A DNA stretch of 49,573 nt from a virus (IMGVR_UViG_3300029309_000062:2910-52482); one strand, 5' to 3'; positions 37,537 to 47,940 are shown, counted from the first letter of the stretch. The notes: generated from the sequence alone by a model not told the origin. A program made the numbers and translations.

Positions 37537-40500
37537 ATGTACGAAATAGAAGGCGTAAAGATAACTAGAGAACAGCTAGAAGCTGAAGCTAAAAGAAGAG
37601 GTATAACTTTTGAAGCTTTACTTGAGGCCAATAAAGGCAAGATAGTAGAACTAAGAGAAGATGGTACGCGAATACTAGAAGCTGAAATTGTTCCTTTAGT
37701 AGAAGAGGACAAACCTGATGTATCAAGGCCTTTAACTATTGAAGAACAAAATAGATTTGCTGACTCTATAATGAATCCAGCTAAGTATGATCCTGCAAAT
37801 CAAAACGTACAAACAGTAATGGGACAGCCTGTTATTTCAGGTGAGTTTAAAACTCAAGATATAGTTGGTCCTGATGACGTGTCTCTTAGTGCAGAAGAAA
37901 GAACCGCGTTGAGTGAACAGAACTATGATAGTAAAGTTGAGTCATATAATCAGAAGATTAAAAGTATAATGGAGATGCCAGGCGTTTCTCAAGAAGAAAA
38001 AATAAAGTTAGTTAATGAACAGCCAATGCCTGAGTTCAACATGCAGAATACTTATCCCAGCGTGCCTGGTTTTGTAGAAGATGAATCTGTACCTTCATTA
38101 GATGCTTTTATTCCTGAAAGCGATGAAGCTAAAGGTGATATTAATAGAAACAATGAATACTTAATGTCTAATAAAAGGAACGAAGTAAATGAAGTTATTG
38201 GGCCAGTAGGTAATTCAGAAGATTTTAGAAAAGAAGACGGAATAAAAACAAACGAGGAGTTAGATAAAAAAGCAACTGAAGCTTTTGTATCACTTAGACA
38301 AAACGATCCTATAATTAAAAGTAGATTAGAAGCTTATAAAAAAATGTATCTTCCAAATGTTGAAGCTTACATGAATGATCTTATAGAAAAAGATGTTTAC
38401 GACACTACAACTCAAACTGGTATTAATGCTTTTCAAGAAGCTCTTGGTATTTACTATGCTAACTTAATAGAGCAAGCAATGCTAAAAGATAATGCTGTTA
38501 CTTCTCAAAGCGAAAAAATAGCTGAACTAGTAGAACAAGAAATAGCAAACAAGCAAGTTGCTTTAGGTAGAAGTCAAAGTGATTTTTATAGCGCTATAGA
38601 TAAATTACAGTCTTATATAAAGCCTTTTGATATTGGAACACCAACAATGCTTAATCCAGCTAGGTTTTTATCAGGAACTTTAGATTTTGCTGAAAGTTTA
38701 GCAGTGAATACTGCAGATTTACTTTATGATGCTCCAAACACTATTGGTGCTCAAGTAGATGGCATGCAGATTAAAGCTAATAAAGAGATGCTTGAAAAGC
38801 TAGAAAAACTTAGAAGTGAAGGTAAATCAGATGATGATGAAGTTGTTATAAAAATACAAAATCCTCTTGGGCCTTCATATCCACAAATAGAAAAAAGAGG
38901 TACTATATTTAGTTTAGAACAAGACGCAAAAGTAAATATAGGTCAAGGTTCTGAATCTTTAGTAGAAAATATAGAACAAATAGAAGATTTTAAAGGCTTT
39001 TCTGAGTTGCAAAAAAAAGCTAAATTTACTGATGGAATAAGTTTTTCTGATTTATCAGTAGCTTTAGGACAGTCGTTACCTACAATGGCAGCAGTTTCTG
39101 CTGGAGTTGGAGCTTCTATGGTGCCAGGTCTTGGTCCAGTTGCTGTTGGTATGGTAGGTGCTATGGGACAAGTTGCTGCTACAGGTTATTTTTATGCTGA
39201 TGAATATATTAACGGTGTAAGGCAAGGTGTATTAGATAACCCAGATAAATACCCAGGTGGAGACACTAAAGAAAATATGCTTAAAGCTATTGAAAGCGGT
39301 GAGTTTGACGATGTAGCTCAAGACATAGCAATGGCTAGTACGATGAGTCTTTTAGAAAGAGTTGGTGCGGGTAGTCAAATAAAAGCAGCTCAAGCAATAT
39401 TTAAACAAGCTAAAATTACAGGTGGTTTAAACAAAATGTATTACGATGGTGTAAAACATTATTTAAACAAAGTAAAAAATAATGCTGTATTATTAAATAA
39501 GTCAGGTAGAAACGAGCTTGTAACTGAGTTTTTTCAAACAGGATTATCTCAAGTTAATAAAGGTATTAAAGGTGAAGGTGGTATAAACGATGCACTAAGA
39601 TTTGTAGAACCTAAAGAACTGTTAGAAGCATCTCTTGCTGGTTATTCTATGGGTGTTGCTCTTCCTTTCGCAAGTAATATTAGATCTAACACTTCAGATG
39701 CTAAAAATTTAGCTCTTAATTATGTAAGAGAATTTAATTTTAAAAAGCCATCAGCTAATATAGTTAGAACAGAAAAGTTTTTTGCAGAATTACAAAACAA
39801 AATAAAACAAAAATACTCTGATGCTGATGGTAATATTATAGCTACTAAAGAATATAACGACGAAATATCTGCTTTATCAGACATAAGAAATGCTGGTTTA
39901 AAAATGCCTATAAACTTTAGCAAAGTACAAAGACAAGAAGCTACAGATTTAATACTAGAAAGAAGCAAGTTACAAAGAGAAAACGAAGGTATTGACCCAC
40001 AGTTTCAAGCTAAGAACAAGGCAAGAATAAATCAAATAAATAAAAGACTAAACGATCTAGCTGAGGTTGAGATACAAACAAGAGGTGTTGAAGACGTTAC
40101 CGCTCAACTAGATGATGATATAGTAGATTCTTTTTTAACCTTTGATACTTCAAAAGAACTAGAAGAGTGGTTAGAAGGTAAAGGCGTTGAAAATGCAGAG
40201 CAAAAATCACAACAAAGAGGATTAAGTTTAAACATAGACGGAGTAGAATATTCTATTCAAAATAATGAAAAAAATTCTAAAAGTGGTTTCTTCTCAGGCA
40301 TGCATGAAACATTACATAAGTTTCTTAAAAACACATTAAAAACTAATCCTGATGTTGTTTTTCCAGTAGCTAAAATATTAAAGAAAAGATTAATAGAGTT
40401 AGAAAACGATCCTAGAGTTAATTCACAAGATTTAAAATTATTAAATAATACTTTACAAAAATATAAAGACGATGTAGAAGTTGATAGCGCTATAGAAGCA

Positions 40501-43500
40501 GAAGAAGTAATTACCTTGTTTAGTGAGTTTGCTAATAAAGGTATTATACCTTTTGATACTCAAAAATTTCAAGGTGTTAGAGATGCTACTAGAAGACTAC
40601 TTCAGAACTTACCGGGTGCTAAAAACTTAAAGTTTGAAAATGAACTAGATGTATTTAATTTTATAAAAGATTATAATAGATCTATACGTAAGGGAAGGTT
40701 TACTAGAGCTCAAGTAAGAGCTGCTAGAGAGGGTATAGACATAGGAGAAGATATACAACAAGTTGCTGACGCAGACGAAGCAGCAAGAAAACCTAGTAAT
40801 AGAGATTTAAAGCAAGCAAAAGACATTGCAATAGACGAAATAATAGAAAATAAAAACACTAATGATCCTAGTGTTCAGATGGAATTAGCTTATCAATTTT
40901 ATCCTGACGTTGTTAATTATATAAAATCTGGAAGATTTAAAATAGGTAATGAACGTGTTATTGACAATCCTAAAATAGCAGGCGTTATAGATGAAGATGG
41001 TTTTAGAAGAGAAGGAGCTGTTACTATAGAAGACTTAGCTATGGATATAGTTACATCTGATAGAGGAGTAAAAGGTATTGTAGCTGACTATTTTAAAAAA
41101 CCTGCTAGTGAAAGAGGTACTTTAGGACAGTTTGTTGGTGGTGGTAAATTTGATTTATATAGAGCTACTGAAATTGCTGCTAATACTTTAGGCATGCAGT
41201 CTCAAGAAATTAAACAGGAAACAACTGAAGATTTTAGTAAAGAAGAAAAGCCTTCATTAAGAAAGACTATGACAGATCTAGCTCAAGAGTTAAATTTTGA
41301 TGAACAGTCTACTGAAGAAGCTGCTATAGAGCAAGCAGAAGTAGAATCTTTAGCTAGTGATATGGCTGAAGCAGCTAGTAAAATATTAAAAGGTAAATTA
41401 AAAGCTCCAACATCAAAAGAGTTTATTCAAGATTTACAAAAACAGTCTAGTGATTTAGCTTTTAAAAGAGTTAAAGAATTAATGGGTAAGCCAAAGTCAG
41501 AGCAGTATACGAAGTTTATAGAAGACTATGCTTTAGCTATATTAAACAAAACGGCTCAGACTACTTTAAATAAAAGATTTAATAAGCTTACTCAGCCTGT
41601 AATAGATCCAGAGACTGGAAAGCAGGCTAGAACATTGACAGAAGAATCAAGAGCTGAAGGGTCGAGAATTAAAAATCCTTATGCTGGTAATCCCAAAAGA
41701 GAATTAATACCTGATCTTGATGTTCAAGATATGGTAGAATATTTTACACCTGAAAAAGGTAGAAGAGATGCTAAGCAAAATACATTAGCAGAAGTAGCGG
41801 CATTTGAGTTTGTTGTAGATGCTATGCCTGAAGCTCTTAAAACAAAATTAGATGATGGTACTACTATAGCTGAAAGAAGAGCAGATTTATTTGGTCAAGA
41901 CGTTGTTAATGCAGAAATAGCTTATATAGCTAGAGAGCTAGGTAGAGGAGTAGATTATAAAGCTGCTAAAAATATAGTGTTACCTGCTGACCTTGCAGAG
42001 GAGTTTGAAACTGTTGCACCTGAAATAGTTGAAGCTGCTCAAAAGTTTGGTATTGGTATTGATGAAGATTATACCGAAGGTTTTGCTCAAGCAATTGAAG
42101 GTGTTGATCCTAGAATTACAGAAGCATTAGTAGATGTAATGTTTACTGAAAGTCCTGAGCTAGCTGAAGGTGGTGAGTTTATAAAAGAAGTTGTTGGAGT
42201 TTTAGAAGAACTAAATCCAGATCTTGCAGCAGCTATAAAAAGAAGAGAGTTTGTAACTGCTAGTAAAAAACAAGGTGTTAGGGTTATAAACGAAAGGCCA
42301 GCAAAAAACCTAAATAAACTTGCACAAAGAATCACGAGCAGCTTATTAGATAATAGATTAGTTAAAGCTTTTAATCCTACATTAGAGTTTGTAGGTTATG
42401 CTAATAGATTATTAAATGCTGCAAAAGAAACTGGACCTAACAAAGTTAATGCACCATTTTATGCTGACAGATTGAGAGCACAAGGTTCTAACTATATAGA
42501 TAACTCTCAGTTAAAAGATATTATTCCTGCACATATAAAGCCAATGAATAAAAGCTTTGGTTTTATGGCTAAAACATTAAAAAATATTTTTTCTACTACT
42601 AGCTTAGAATCTAAATTAGCTATGGTTGAAAAAGAAAGAAATGTAATTGAGTTGGCTAACATAGCTAATAAAAAAGTTATAAGTAAATTAATTTTAGCTA
42701 TGCAAAAAGATCTTGCTTCTGGCAAAGGAATTACTAAGTCTCAAGTGTATCAGTTCTTTCAACTACAAACAGGTGTAGTAAAAGGTTTAAGAGCTTTAAC
42801 TAGTCTTGATTATCTTTACTTAATAGAAGGCAATCAATGGATTGAAGGTAAAGCAAGACCAAAAATACTTTCATTTTTAGAACTTACAGAAGAAGCACAG
42901 CAAGCTAAAATACAAGAGTTTATTGATGAGTTTCCTGAGTTTAAAGATAGATATGACATAAGATTAGAAGAAAAGTTAAACGCTGTTGATAGTAAAACTG
43001 GTGAGAAAAAATATACTTTTGAAGAAGCTAGAGCGAGAGCAGCGTTTGATCCTACTCTTTCTGCTTATAGAGATTTAAAAACTAAAGGAGAACATTTAGT
43101 ACCTAATTCAGTAACTATGATTGAATTAGCAGAAGGTGTGTTAAGAAATAACTTAGATCAAGCTAAGCTAGATCAGATACTAGCTGGTCACGGTCAGTTT
43201 TTTGGGCCTAATTATGTTATGGATCTTTTAGATACTAAAGGTATTGAAGGTGGTAAAAAAATAGCTTTAACTAGTAAAGAAGGTATATTTAGATTAAGTA
43301 AGTTTTTAAAAAATACACCTAGTGTAAGTAACAATATATATGCTTTAAACGGTAATAAAGCTTTTAATGAAATACTAAATACAGAAATATTTTTTAAAGC
43401 TTCTGAAGATCTTGACAACTCTATAAAAGAAGCTAAAGATTTTGATGTTGATATGCTTAAAGCTTTAGATGTAGTAGAGTTTAGTGAAGCGCCAAGTATG

Positions 43501-46089
43501 AATCAAGTTTTAGAAAAAGCTAAAATTATAGATGACGCTTTAAAAGTAGCTCGTAATCCTTTAGCTCCTATTAAAAAAATTAGAGTATTTGATTTTGACG
43601 ACACGCTAGCTACAAGCAATAACATAGTAATAGCTACTAGTCCTGATGGTACTACTATAGAACTAAACGCTGAAGAGTTTGCAGAGAAAGGACAAGACTT
43701 AAAAAACCAAGGTTATAAAATGGACTTTAGTGATTTTAATAGAGTAACAGATGGTGGTCGTGGTCCTTTATTTGAAGTAGCTGAAAAGATTAGAAATGCA
43801 AGAGGCAACGAAGATTTATTTGTGCTAACAGCACGAGCACCTGAAGCACAAGGAGCAATATACGATTTTTTAAAGTCACAAGGTTTAGAATTTAAAAGAC
43901 AGAATATAATCGGGTTAGGTAACTCTACGGGTGAAGCGAAAGCAAATTGGATAATTAGTAAAGCAGCTGAAGGATATAATGATTTTTACTTTGCAGATGA
44001 TGCAATGCAAAATGTTAACGCAGTGAGAAAAGCTTTAGATGTTATAGACGTTAAGTCTCAAGTACAACAAGCTAAGATAAAGTTTGCTAAAGATGTAGAT
44101 GTTGACTTTAATAAAATAATTCAACAGAAAACAGGTATTGCTGCAGAAAAAGAATTTAGTGATGCTAAAGCTCAAGTAAGAGGTGCTAATAAAGGTAATT
44201 ATAAGTTTTTTATACCTTATTCAGCTGAAGATTTTCAAGGTTTATTATACCCACTTCTTTCAAAAGGATCATTAGGTGATGCTCAAATGGCTTGGTTTAA
44301 AACACATTTAATGGATCCATACGCAAGAGCAATGGAAAACTTATCTCAAGATAGGTTAAATTTAATGGAAGATTTTAAAGAGTTAAAACGAAGATTAGAT
44401 GTACCTAAGAACTTGAGACAAGAAAATGAAAGTGGTTTTTCAAACGAGCAAGCAGTAAGAGTTTATTTATGGAACCAACAGGGAGTTGATATGCAAGACT
44501 TTGGACTGTCTAAAACTGATCAAAGAGATTTAGTTAAACAAGTAGAAACAGATCTTACTTTAAAAGAATTTGCAGATCAATTAGTTGAAATAAATAAAGC
44601 CTCATATCCTACGCCAGATAAATCTTGGCTAGCAGGTAGCATAACTTCTGATTTGTTAAGAGGTTTAAAAGAAGTAAAAAGACCTAAGTATTTAAAAGAG
44701 TGGCAAGACAATGTTGATTTAATATTTAGCAAGAAAAATTTAAATAAATTAGAAGCTGCTTATGGGCCTAAGTATAGAGAAGCAATGGAAAATATACTTA
44801 AACGTATGAAGTCTGGCAGTAATAGAGTTGGAGAGTCTAGTAGATTAGGAGGTAAAATACTTAATTATATAAATGGATCAAATGCTGCTATAATGTTTTT
44901 TAATACTAGATCTGCTATACTTCAAACTATATCTAGTATAAACTTTTTAAATTGGAACTTTAATAATCCATTGAAAGCTGGACAAGCTTTTGCTAATCAA
45001 CCTCAGTACTGGAAAGATTTTATGACGTTAATGAACTCTGATTTTTTAAAAGATAGACGTAACGGTTTAAGAATAAACATAACTGAATCTGAAATAGCTG
45101 ATGCTGCAAAAACATCTAAGAATAAAGCAAAAGCAGCTTTAGCTTATATATTAAGTAAAGGTTATTTACCAACACAGTATGCTGATAGCTTTGCTATTGC
45201 TTCTGGTGGTGCTACATTTTATCGTAATAGAATAAAAGATTTAGTTAAAAATCAAAGCATGTCTGAAGCTGATGCTGAGAAACAAGCACTGCGAGAGTTT
45301 AGAGAAATATCAGAAGAAAATCAACAGTCAAGTAGACCTGATAAAATATCACAACAACAGGCTAGTGATGCTGGTCGTTTAATACTTATGTTTGCTAATA
45401 CACCTATGCAGTATGCTCGTTTACAGAAAAGAGCTTTTCAAGATTTAGTTAATGGCAGAGGGGACTCAAAAACAAACGTTAGTAAACTTATATACTATGG
45501 CGTAGTACAAAACATAATATTTAACTCTTTACAACAAGCTATGTTTGCTATAGGTTTTGGTGATGAAGATGAAGAAAAAGATGAGAAAAGAGTTACAAGA
45601 ACACTAAACGGTATGCTTGACTCTTTATTAAGAGGTTTAGGTATAGCTGGTGCTACTACATCTATAGTTAAAAACTTTTTAGCTGATGTATATGAAAGAT
45701 CAGGAAGATCAAGACCAGAATACGTAGACTCTGTATATGAGTTACTAAGAATATCTCCACCTATAAGTAGTAAAATATCTAGAATAAGACAAGCTGCTTA
45801 CATGTTTGATAGTAAGAAAAGACGTGAAGAGATAATGGATATGGGTTTTAGTATTAAAAATCCTGCTTTCATGGCGTTTGCTAAAGTTGTTTCAGCTACT
45901 GCTAATATACCTCTTGATAGAGTTTTACAAAAGTTTGACAATATTGAAGGTGCTTTAAGTGAAGACGCTGAGACATGGCAAAGAATAGCAATGCTAGCAG
46001 GTTGGCCTAAATGGGATATACAACCTGATGGTAAGAGCGAAGATAAAAAGAAAAATAAAAAACGAAAAATTAGAAAACAAAGAAGATGA
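37537..46089 (+). CDS. Giant internal virion or cargo protein with HExxH and HAD-like motifs (2850 aa)
   Basis: At 8.55 kb this is a sixth of the window and far longer than T7 gp16. From the N-terminus: charged helical region; a Gly/Ala/Val-rich hydrophobic segment (508-560, PTMAAVSAGVGASMVPGLGP) that could enter membranes; HETLH at 923-927, a zinc-peptidase HExxH motif; long helical regions; a HAD-like phosphatase region with RVFDFDDT (nucleophile D2019, D2021), VLTARA (about 2096) and FADDAMQNV (D2154, D2155); then a helical C-terminus with a basic tail. It is probably ejected into the host with the DNA. Whether either enzyme motif is active cannot be judged. It overlaps the next gene by ATGA. 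Confidence 0.78.
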   Translation: MYEIEGVKITREQLEAEAKRRGITFEALLEANKGKIVELREDGTRILEAEIVPLVEEDKPDVSRPLTIEEQNRFADSIMNPAKYDPANQNVQTVMGQPVISGEFKTQDIVGPDDVSLSAEERTALSEQNYDSKVESYNQKIKSIMEMPGVSQEEKIKLVNEQPMPEFNMQNTYPSVPGFVEDESVPSLDAFIPESDEAKGDINRNNEYLMSNKRNEVNEVIGPVGNSEDFRKEDGIKTNEELDKKATEAFVSLRQNDPIIKSRLEAYKKMYLPNVEAYMNDLIEKDVYDTTTQTGINAFQEALGIYYANLIEQAMLKDNAVTSQSEKIAELVEQEIANKQVALGRSQSDFYSAIDKLQSYIKPFDIGTPTMLNPARFLSGTLDFAESLAVNTADLLYDAPNTIGAQVDGMQIKANKEMLEKLEKLRSEGKSDDDEVVIKIQNPLGPSYPQIEKRGTIFSLEQDAKVNIGQGSESLVENIEQIEDFKGFSELQKKAKFTDGISFSDLSVALGQSLPTMAAVSAGVGASMVPGLGPVAVGMVGAMGQVAATGYFYADEYINGVRQGVLDNPDKYPGGDTKENMLKAIESGEFDDVAQDIAMASTMSLLERVGAGSQIKAAQAIFKQAKITGGLNKMYYDGVKHYLNKVKNNAVLLNKSGRNELVTEFFQTGLSQVNKGIKGEGGINDALRFVEPKELLEASLAGYSMGVALPFASNIRSNTSDAKNLALNYVREFNFKKPSANIVRTEKFFAELQNKIKQKYSDADGNIIATKEYNDEISALSDIRNAGLKMPINFSKVQRQEATDLILERSKLQRENEGIDPQFQAKNKARINQINKRLNDLAEVEIQTRGVEDVTAQLDDDIVDSFLTFDTSKELEEWLEGKGVENAEQKSQQRGLSLNIDGVEYSIQNNEKNSKSGFFSGMHETLHKFLKNTLKTNPDVVFPVAKILKKRLIELENDPRVNSQDLKLLNNTLQKYKDDVEVDSAIEAEEVITLFSEFANKGIIPFDTQKFQGVRDATRRLLQNLPGAKNLKFENELDVFNFIKDYNRSIRKGRFTRAQVRAAREGIDIGEDIQQVADADEAARKPSNRDLKQAKDIAIDEIIENKNTNDPSVQMELAYQFYPDVVNYIKSGRFKIGNERVIDNPKIAGVIDEDGFRREGAVTIEDLAMDIVTSDRGVKGIVADYFKKPASERGTLGQFVGGGKFDLYRATEIAANTLGMQSQEIKQETTEDFSKEEKPSLRKTMTDLAQELNFDEQSTEEAAIEQAEVESLASDMAEAASKILKGKLKAPTSKEFIQDLQKQSSDLAFKRVKELMGKPKSEQYTKFIEDYALAILNKTAQTTLNKRFNKLTQPVIDPETGKQARTLTEESRAEGSRIKNPYAGNPKRELIPDLDVQDMVEYFTPEKGRRDAKQNTLAEVAAFEFVVDAMPEALKTKLDDGTTIAERRADLFGQDVVNAEIAYIARELGRGVDYKAAKNIVLPADLAEEFETVAPEIVEAAQKFGIGIDEDYTEGFAQAIEGVDPRITEALVDVMFTESPELAEGGEFIKEVVGVLEELNPDLAAAIKRREFVTASKKQGVRVINERPAKNLNKLAQRITSSLLDNRLVKAFNPTLEFVGYANRLLNAAKETGPNKVNAPFYADRLRAQGSNYIDNSQLKDIIPAHIKPMNKSFGFMAKTLKNIFSTTSLESKLAMVEKERNVIELANIANKKVISKLILAMQKDLASGKGITKSQVYQFFQLQTGVVKGLRALTSLDYLYLIEGNQWIEGKARPKILSFLELTEEAQQAKIQEFIDEFPEFKDRYDIRLEEKLNAVDSKTGEKKYTFEEARARAAFDPTLSAYRDLKTKGEHLVPNSVTMIELAEGVLRNNLDQAKLDQILAGHGQFFGPNYVMDLLDTKGIEGGKKIALTSKEGIFRLSKFLKNTPSVSNNIYALNGNKAFNEILNTEIFFKASEDLDNSIKEAKDFDVDMLKALDVVEFSEAPSMNQVLEKAKIIDDALKVARNPLAPIKKIRVFDFDDTLATSNNIVIATSPDGTTIELNAEEFAEKGQDLKNQGYKMDFSDFNRVTDGGRGPLFEVAEKIRNARGNEDLFVLTARAPEAQGAIYDFLKSQGLEFKRQNIIGLGNSTGEAKANWIISKAAEGYNDFYFADDAMQNVNAVRKALDVIDVKSQVQQAKIKFAKDVDVDFNKIIQQKTGIAAEKEFSDAKAQVRGANKGNYKFFIPYSAEDFQGLLYPLLSKGSLGDAQMAWFKTHLMDPYARAMENLSQDRLNLMEDFKELKRRLDVPKNLRQENESGFSNEQAVRVYLWNQQGVDMQDFGLSKTDQRDLVKQVETDLTLKEFADQLVEINKASYPTPDKSWLAGSITSDLLRGLKEVKRPKYLKEWQDNVDLIFSKKNLNKLEAAYGPKYREAMENILKRMKSGSNRVGESSRLGGKILNYINGSNAAIMFFNTRSAILQTISSINFLNWNFNNPLKAGQAFANQPQYWKDFMTLMNSDFLKDRRNGLRINITESEIADAAKTSKNKAKAALAYILSKGYLPTQYADSFAIASGGATFYRNRIKDLVKNQSMSEADAEKQALREFREISEENQQSSRPDKISQQQASDAGRLILMFANTPMQYARLQKRAFQDLVNGRGDSKTNVSKLIYYGVVQNIIFNSLQQAMFAIGFGDEDEEKDEKRVTRTLNGMLDSLLRGLGIAGATTSIVKNFLADVYERSGRSRPEYVDSVYELLRISPPISSKISRIRQAAYMFDSKKRREEIMDMGFSIKNPAFMAFAKVVSATANIPLDRVLQKFDNIEGALSEDAETWQRIAMLAGWPKWDIQPDGKSEDKKKNKKRKIRKQRR

Positions 46090-46253
46090 AACATAGATCA
46101 TGCGCAATACCTATGACTAAATATGAGACGCCAATGGCATTAAAAGATGCTTGCTATTACAAAGCTAAGGCAGCTCATAAAGTTTTTCCATCAGCTTATG
46201 CTAGCGGTATGATAGCTAAGTGTAGAAAAAACAAAGGTAAAAAGAAAAAATGA
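46086..46253 (+). CDS. Small Cys-containing basic protein with PSAYASG motif (55 aa)
   Basis: The protein MKHRSCAIPMTKYETPMALK continues DACYYKAKAAHKVFPSAYAS and GMIAKCRKNKGKKKK. The Y-K-A-K, V-F-P-S-A-Y-A-S-G and K-C-R-K elements form a motif I know from small proteins of marine phages, of unknown function. Start and stop both make ATGA overlaps with their neighbours, which strongly supports it. Confidence 0.72.
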   Translation: MKHRSCAIPMTKYETPMALKDACYYKAKAAHKVFPSAYASGMIAKCRKNKGKKKK

Positions 46254-46432
46254 AAAAGCGTGGCGGTGAATATCGCGGCACGTTAAAGGCTAGAGTATCT
46301 AAACTATACGGTGGTAAAGTTACATGTGGTAAAGTAAATAAACTTAAACGCAGAACTAATGCTACGTCTAGAGATAAGCAACTAGCTAATTGGTTTATTA
46401 ACATGCAAGACTGTAAAAGATGGCGAAGTTAA
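46250..46432 (+). CDS. Small basic protein (60 aa)
   Basis: The sequence MKKRGGEYRGTLKARVSKLY continues GGKVTCGKVNKLKRRTNATS and ends in MQDCKRWRS. Two cysteines and a high Lys/Arg content suggest a nucleic-acid-binding or packaged basic peptide. It overlaps the previous gene (ATGA) and the next by 13 bases. Function unknown. Confidence 0.62.
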   Translation: MKKRGGEYRGTLKARVSKLYGGKVTCGKVNKLKRRTNATSRDKQLANWFINMQDCKRWRS

Positions 46433-46953
46433 AAGACTTTGATTACGACAAGTTTAAAAATATGAAACCACCTAAAGATAATTCTTTAGAGACATTTAAA
46501 GAAATACAGTCTATAAATAAACTTAGACAAGATAAAGATTTTGTAAAAGACAATGATGATGTATATGCTAATTTTGTAAACATCGTTGGAAAAGAAGATG
46601 GCAAACAAATAGAAGAATTAATTAATGATTCAAGAATTATAATTACAAAATTAAAAAACTATTTTAATAGACCTAGACCTAAAAAACTTGCTAAAAACTT
46701 TGGTATAAAACTTGAAGACATAGAGCTTGAGTCTATGAAAACACCTTCATATCCATCGGGTCACTCAACACAAGGTTATTTGATAGCTGAAGTGTTAAAA
46801 GATAAATATCCAAATAAATCGAAACAGCTAGATAAAAAAGCAAAAGATATTTCTGATAGTAGAAATGTAGCTCGAGCACACTATAAATCTGATAGTGAGT
46901 TAGGTAAAAAGTTAGGATTAGATATGGCTAAATATTTAAAAGGTAACGTATGA
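46420..46953 (+). CDS. PAP2-type phosphatase, soluble (177 aa)
   Basis: All three catalytic motifs of the PAP2/class A acid phosphatase superfamily are present with exact spacing: K-x6-RP (K77, R84-P85), PSGH (112-115) and SR-x5-H-x3-D (S147-R148, H154, D158). The family removes phosphate from lipids, nucleotides or sugars through a phosphohistidine. Unlike lipid phosphatases, this protein shows no membrane spans, and unlike class A acid phosphatases no signal peptide, so it should act in the cytoplasm or in the virion. The substrate is unknown. Confidence 0.85.
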   Translation: MAKLKDFDYDKFKNMKPPKDNSLETFKEIQSINKLRQDKDFVKDNDDVYANFVNIVGKEDGKQIEELINDSRIIITKLKNYFNRPRPKKLAKNFGIKLEDIELESMKTPSYPSGHSTQGYLIAEVLKDKYPNKSKQLDKKAKDISDSRNVARAHYKSDSELGKKLGLDMAKYLKGNV

Positions 46954-47348
46954 TTAAGTTTATTAAGAGTCCGTTAAACTGTTGGAAAGGTTATGAAAGA
47001 GTACCAGGTACTGTACCAGGAACTAAAGGCAGCTGTAAAAAGTCAGGACCATCTATGAAAGATCCAAAAGTAGGAACAGGTAAAAAGCCTAAAGGCTCAG
47101 GTAGAAGATTATATACAGATGAAAACCCAAAAGATACTGTACCTATAAAGTTTGCTGAGCCATCAGATGCTACAGCGTCTGTTAAAAGAGTTTTAAATTC
47201 TAGTAAACCTTATGCTAGAAAAATGCAAATACTAACTGTTGGTGAGCAAAGATCTAGATATTCTAAAACACCTAAGCGCAAGCAACAAAGTATATTTAAA
47301 AAAGGTAAAGATAAATTAAGAAAACAACATGGCAAAGAAAAGACTTAA
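46950..47348 (+). CDS. Basic protein with CWKGYERVPG motif (132 aa)
   Basis: The N-terminus contains NCWKGYERVPGTVPGTKGSC, a short two-cysteine Gly/Pro element that recurs in small phage proteins of unknown role. The rest is Lys/Arg/Ser-rich (KRKQQSIFKKGKDKLRKQHG), suggesting nucleic-acid or capsid interaction. It overlaps the phosphatase by 4 bases and the next gene by 20. Confidence 0.62.
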   Translation: MIKFIKSPLNCWKGYERVPGTVPGTKGSCKKSGPSMKDPKVGTGKKPKGSGRRLYTDENPKDTVPIKFAEPSDATASVKRVLNSSKPYARKMQILTVGEQRSRYSKTPKRKQQSIFKKGKDKLRKQHGKEKT

Positions 47349-47862
47349 GTGGCACGACTCAGATGCTCCTGATGCTAAAGGTAAATTTAAAGAACTTGGC
47401 GCGGAAGAACTAGCTAAATGGGTGTATAAAACTAGAAAAGGTAATGCTCAAAAGATTAATGGTGCTTTTGTACAACAGAGAAACTTTAATAAGAAAAGAC
47501 CTGCTTATGCTGCTAAAATGGAAAGAGCTAGAAAAATAGCTATGAAAATGGCAGACAAAGAAAAAGGTAAAGCTATGGCTATGTATATGACATCACGATC
47601 GCCATTAGCTGCCGTTAGAAAAACTAAAGAAGGAGCTAATTTAAAAAGGTGGTTTAAAGAAGAGTGGAAAGATGAAAAAGGAAATGTTTGCGGATCTGAA
47701 AAGAATAAAAATACTAAAGTATGTAGACCGTCTAAAAGAGTTAGTAAAGACTCACCTAAATCTTGGAGCGAAATGAGTGGCTCAGAAAAATCTAAAGTAG
47801 TTAGAGCTAAAAAGAAAGTTGGTATGGGAAGAAGAAGAGCTTCTTCTAGTAATGTATCATAG
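47329..47862 (+). CDS. Conserved-type basic phage protein, two-part (177 aa)
   Basis: The first half (GAEELAKWVYKTRKGNAQKI, then GAFVQQRNFNKKRPAYAAKM) resembles a helical domain common in aquatic virus genomes. The second half has LKRWFKEEWKDEKGNVCGSE and VCRPSKRVSKDSPKSWSEMS, a short Cys-containing basic domain that I associate with DUF5872 (not verified). The C-terminus is basic. Function unknown. It is the last gene before the late-block terminator. Confidence 0.65.
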   Translation: MAKKRLKWHDSDAPDAKGKFKELGAEELAKWVYKTRKGNAQKINGAFVQQRNFNKKRPAYAAKMERARKIAMKMADKEKGKAMAMYMTSRSPLAAVRKTKEGANLKRWFKEEWKDEKGNVCGSEKNKNTKVCRPSKRVSKDSPKSWSEMSGSEKSKVVRAKKKVGMGRRRASSSNVS

Positions 47863-47910
47863 GAACAAAAAAAAACTGGGCACCATACCCAAAAGTTCCT
47901 GTAACCAAGA

Positions 47911-47940
47911 AAGGGAGGCCGCAAGACCTCCCTTTTATTA
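47911..47940. terminator. Terminator at the end of the late block, probably bidirectional
   Basis: The stem gggagg/cctccc (47913-47918, 47927-47932) encloses ccgcaaga and is followed by ttttatta on the plus strand. On the minus strand the same stem is followed by ttt, a weaker tail. It separates the plus-strand late genes from the converging minus-strand genes. Confidence 0.87.

Noticed and set aside
47505-47924. 139-residue minus-strand frame opposite the last late gene
   Set aside because: It is Leu/Phe/Ser-rich as expected opposite a Lys/Arg-rich gene and runs through the terminator hairpin.
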